This document shows positions 6,670-8,517 of a stretch of 8,517 bases of DNA, piece by piece. The stretch is from positions 1 through 8,517 of the forward strand of contig JBJFGR010000109.1 in the NCBI GenBank assembly GCA_051892875.1, read 5' to 3'. A program made the position numbers and the translations under genes. Position 1 is the stretch's first letter. Each line of letters starts with the position of its first letter. Under the pieces are notes generated by a model. The model worked only from the letters and a program-made list of their open reading frames with translations. It was not told the origin of the DNA and made no database searches. The DNA is from JBJFGR01 sp051892875. GTDB lineage: Bacteria > Pseudomonadota > Gammaproteobacteria > Enterobacterales > Succinivibrionaceae.

Positions 6670-7458
6670 TTTAAACATATCAACTGCTAGGTAAAGTCTA
6701 TTTATTAGTTCAGAATTGCTTAATAAACTAGTACTAACTATTGCCCTTTTATTTTTTTCTTTTAAATCAGCAACTATAAATGATGGAACAGAATTTATTC
6801 CAAATTCCATTTGTGCATTTGGAACTGTTAATGATTTTATAAAGATATCCTTGTCTAAATAAACTCCATCAATACTTATTCCTATAATTTTAAATCCTAA
6901 ACTCTTTAAAAATTGAACTTGTGGTATTGCTAATCTACAGTATTGACAATTACCTTTATACACAAAAATTATCCCAAATTTATCTGAAAACTCGTTTATG
7001 TTTTTTAAATTACTTTGCAGCTTCTCATTATTGACAATAAACATTGCATCCCTGTTATACTCTCTTTTGCTCATTTCATCATATGATGCATCTAATAATG
7101 GAATACTTTTCGAAACCTGAGCAAATTTTTCACTTTTATCTAATGCTAGTTTTTGTAAATAAAAATATTGTAAAACAAATTTAGGTTCAGGATTGTCTAG
7201 AGCATATTCCAATGCCTTAGGAATAAGCTCTTTTAACTCCTGAGCTGAGTAGTTTTTTGTTAAATCTATATTCAACTCCTTATTTTCAGGAGCTTCATCT
7301 TCTGTTGAGGAATTTATTTCGTACCAAAACCACCCTCTTGACTTATCATCAATAAATGATTTGCCATTTTCATCAAAACTATAACACCTACATGATAATG
7401 ATAATGATAATGACAATGATAATAATAAAAAAGTAATTACTATTTTTGTGATATTCAT
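6670..7458 (-). CDS. traF: Conjugal transfer protein TraF, thioredoxin-like, 3' end lost in gap
   Basis: The first 263 residues are visible before the N run. TraF is a periplasmic assembly factor of F-type conjugative pili and mating-pair formation. A signal peptide of unusual make-up covers about residues 1-25, with (Leu-Ser)x5 at 13-22 encoded by hexamers. GWFWYE (42-47) is the typical N-terminal TraF motif. The thioredoxin fold follows, with FGIIFVYKGNCQYC (161-174), IIGISIDG (191-198) and the cis-proline region SVPSFIV (223-229). The CQYC pair is an intact CxxC, so redox or isomerase activity is possible; F-plasmid TraF is reported to lack it. The fold ends with LINRLYLAVDMF near 251-262, so few residues are missing. 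A frame drawn across the 100 N would stop at 6552-6550, but that is not reliable. The gene starts five bases after traB. AGGA abuts the ATG, so initiation probably uses GAG at 7467-7469 or coupling. TrbB is a shorter relative and a less likely identity. Confidence 0.88.
7393..7422 (-). repeat. Hexanucleotide tandem repeat in the traF signal peptide
   Basis: Five copies of TTATCA on the minus strand (one carries TTG for TTA, at 7414), coding Leu-Ser five times. Two further TTA codons precede them. Gain or loss of a unit would keep the frame and change the hydrophobic stretch by two residues. Confidence 0.85.
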
Positions 7459-7463
7459 TCCTA

Positions 7464-8517
7464 TTACTCATCTAAAGCATAAGGTATTGAAAACCCTTTT
7501 GTGACAACTAAGTCAATTTTTCTAGAAGCATCTAATTCAATAACAGGGAACATTTGTTGTGCTAGCTTTAAATAAAAGGATGATAACTGCTCTAAAGCCT
7601 TAGAAGATCCTTTTACCACAGCTCCTTCTAATGCCATTGAGTTATAAACTCTTTTATAATCCATTGAATTAGATGAATTCTCAGTGGTTATTAGAGGAAC
7701 TTGCTCTACATCAAATGCACCTGATAATCCTTCAAAAAATCCAGCCATTAAAGATCTTGCAATTAATCTTCCCTGCTTTGAAACAACACGCCCTCTAACA
7801 CCTGCCTTACCATCTTCTCCTGTGGCATAAGCATTAATTGGCACTTCAATTACTTTTTTATTTTTGGTAACACAACTTAAATGTTCAGAACGAAGATAAA
7901 CACGTTCTGAACTCATATCACCGAAACCTGCTGCTATTAAAAAACACTCCTTTACATTAAAAAAATTACTGTTTGGTAAAATTGCATCTTTATTTAAAGT
8001 AATTAATACAGGAAAAGGATCATTTTTAGCATCTTGTCTTGTAGGAGCATCTAAACCCGTTATAAGAACACCACTTAACATTGAACCACTTGGTATATAG
8101 TGTTCTAAATTTTTATTATCATTACTTTTTTCCTTAATATTTTCAGGTATTTTCGAATTGTAGCTATTTATTGATTTACGAATCTCATATGTTTCGATTT
8201 CATTTTCATTTTCTCTTTCTTCTTTTTTTATATTTTCCTCTTTGTTATTTATTGGCGCCATATCTGAATACTGTAAAATAGATGCATTTTTTTGAACTTC
8301 TTGTATTTCATTTAATTTATTCTTTAGCTCATTAATTTCAGAATAAAGCCTAGAAATTTCAGAAGAGTGATTCTGATCGTCTGCAAATTCTTTACGGCGA
8401 TTTTGATTTAAAGTCTTTAATTTTTCTATTTCTTTTTTTAGAGAACTAATATTTTCTTGTTCATACTTTAAAGAAGCAGCCATACTTTCAATACCTATTT
8501 CACGAGTATTAATATCA
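7464..8517 (-). CDS. traB: Conjugal transfer protein TraB (F-type VirB10-like), 5' end outside window
   Basis: 350 residues are visible and the frame stays open to the right edge. The Met at 8483 is internal, because DINTREIGIES precedes it in frame. TraB is the F-type counterpart of VirB10, spanning the periplasm between the inner-membrane and outer-membrane parts of the secretion channel. Counting from the internal Met, a coiled coil covers about 9-65, a Lys/Glu/Asn-rich linker about 78-126, and the VirB10/TraB domain starts at YIPSGSMLSGVLITGLDAPT (129-148). It continues with the LIARSLMAGFFEGLSG helix region near 240-255 and ends with QQMFPVIELDASRKIDLVVTKG (309-330). The N-terminal membrane helix expected in the family should lie in the missing part; full-length relatives are about 430-480 residues. 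The linker is charged rather than proline-rich as in classic VirB10. The stop TAA lies five bases before the traF start, so the two genes form an operon. Confidence 0.92.
   Translation of the reverse strand, partial: DINTREIGIESMAASLKYEQENISSLKKEIEKLKTLNQNRRKEFADDQNHSSEISRLYSEINELKNKLNEIQEVQKNASILQYSDMAPINNKEENIKKEERENENEIETYEIRKSINSYNSKIPENIKEKSNDNKNLEHYIPSGSMLSGVLITGLDAPTRQDAKNDPFPVLITLNKDAILPNSNFFNVKECFLIAAGFGDMSSERVYLRSEHLSCVTKNKKVIEVPINAYATGEDGKAGVRGRVVSKQGRLIARSLMAGFFEGLSGAFDVEQVPLITTENSSNSMDYKRVYNSMALEGAVVKGSSKALEQLSSFYLKLAQQMFPVIELDASRKIDLVVTKGFSIPYALDE

Noticed and set aside
6474..6690. Plus-strand frames across the tandem repeat and the N run
   Set aside because: They consist of the repeat translated as Ser/Leu/Phe strings and unknown bases; there is no real coding evidence.
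7390..7392. Cys23 of TraF as a lipoprotein attachment site
   Set aside because: The preceding residues are Ser-Leu-Ser, which does not fit a lipobox with Leu at -3 and a small residue at -2; a normal signal peptide is more likely.
8481..8483. ATG as the start of traB
   Set aside because: The frame continues open upstream to the window edge with plausible coding sequence, no ribosome site precedes this ATG, and the expected N-terminal membrane helix is missing downstream of it.

Overview
The window is AT-rich DNA with a Gram-negative, proteobacterial gene content. It holds a secreted PilY1-type type IV pilus protein and two periplasmic/envelope components of an F-type conjugative type IV secretion system (TraB and TraF). 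A P-loop ATPase of the AAA-ATPase-like/PD-(D/E)XK family is cut by the left edge. The low GC, the many AAA/AAT/TTA codons and this gene mix would fit a host-associated, low-GC gammaproteobacterium. The sequence alone does not fix the genus. Every gene seen lies on the minus strand, so transcription runs from high to low coordinates.

Layout, right to left in the direction of transcription. From 8517 to 7464 is a traB gene whose 5' end lies beyond the window. Five bases after its stop comes traF (from 7458), a thioredoxin-fold protein with a CQYC motif. The traF 3' end is lost in a run of exactly 100 N (6570-6669), a conventional unsized scaffold gap. On the far side of the gap is an 11-bp tandem repeat (6506-6569) that was probably the cause of the assembly break. 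Then comes about 370 bp of very AT-rich regulatory-looking DNA with a cluster of TTGTTAA heptamers and a 42-bp dyad. It leads into a 1702-codon pilY1 gene (6137-1029) with a clear signal peptide, ribosome site and Rho-independent terminator (972-1002). Beyond that are about 750 bp without a convincing gene but with short repeats and a possible remnant of an ATPase gene start. Last is the 5' end of a real AAA-ATPase-like gene (211-1).

TraB and TraF are envelope parts of a mating-pair-formation apparatus: TraB is the VirB10-like inner-to-outer-membrane scaffold and TraF a periplasmic thioredoxin-like assembly factor. PilY1 is the tip adhesin and biogenesis factor of type IV pili. A PilY1 gene directly after tra genes is uncommon, but the two sides are joined only by an unsized gap, so the neighbourhood must be confirmed. 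The most interesting signals are the simple-sequence repeats near both ends of traF (in-frame hexamers in the signal peptide, frame-breaking 11-mers at or past the 3' end), the repeat-rich pilY1 upstream region, and altered metal-binding loops in PilY1. No undescribed multi-gene system could be demonstrated.
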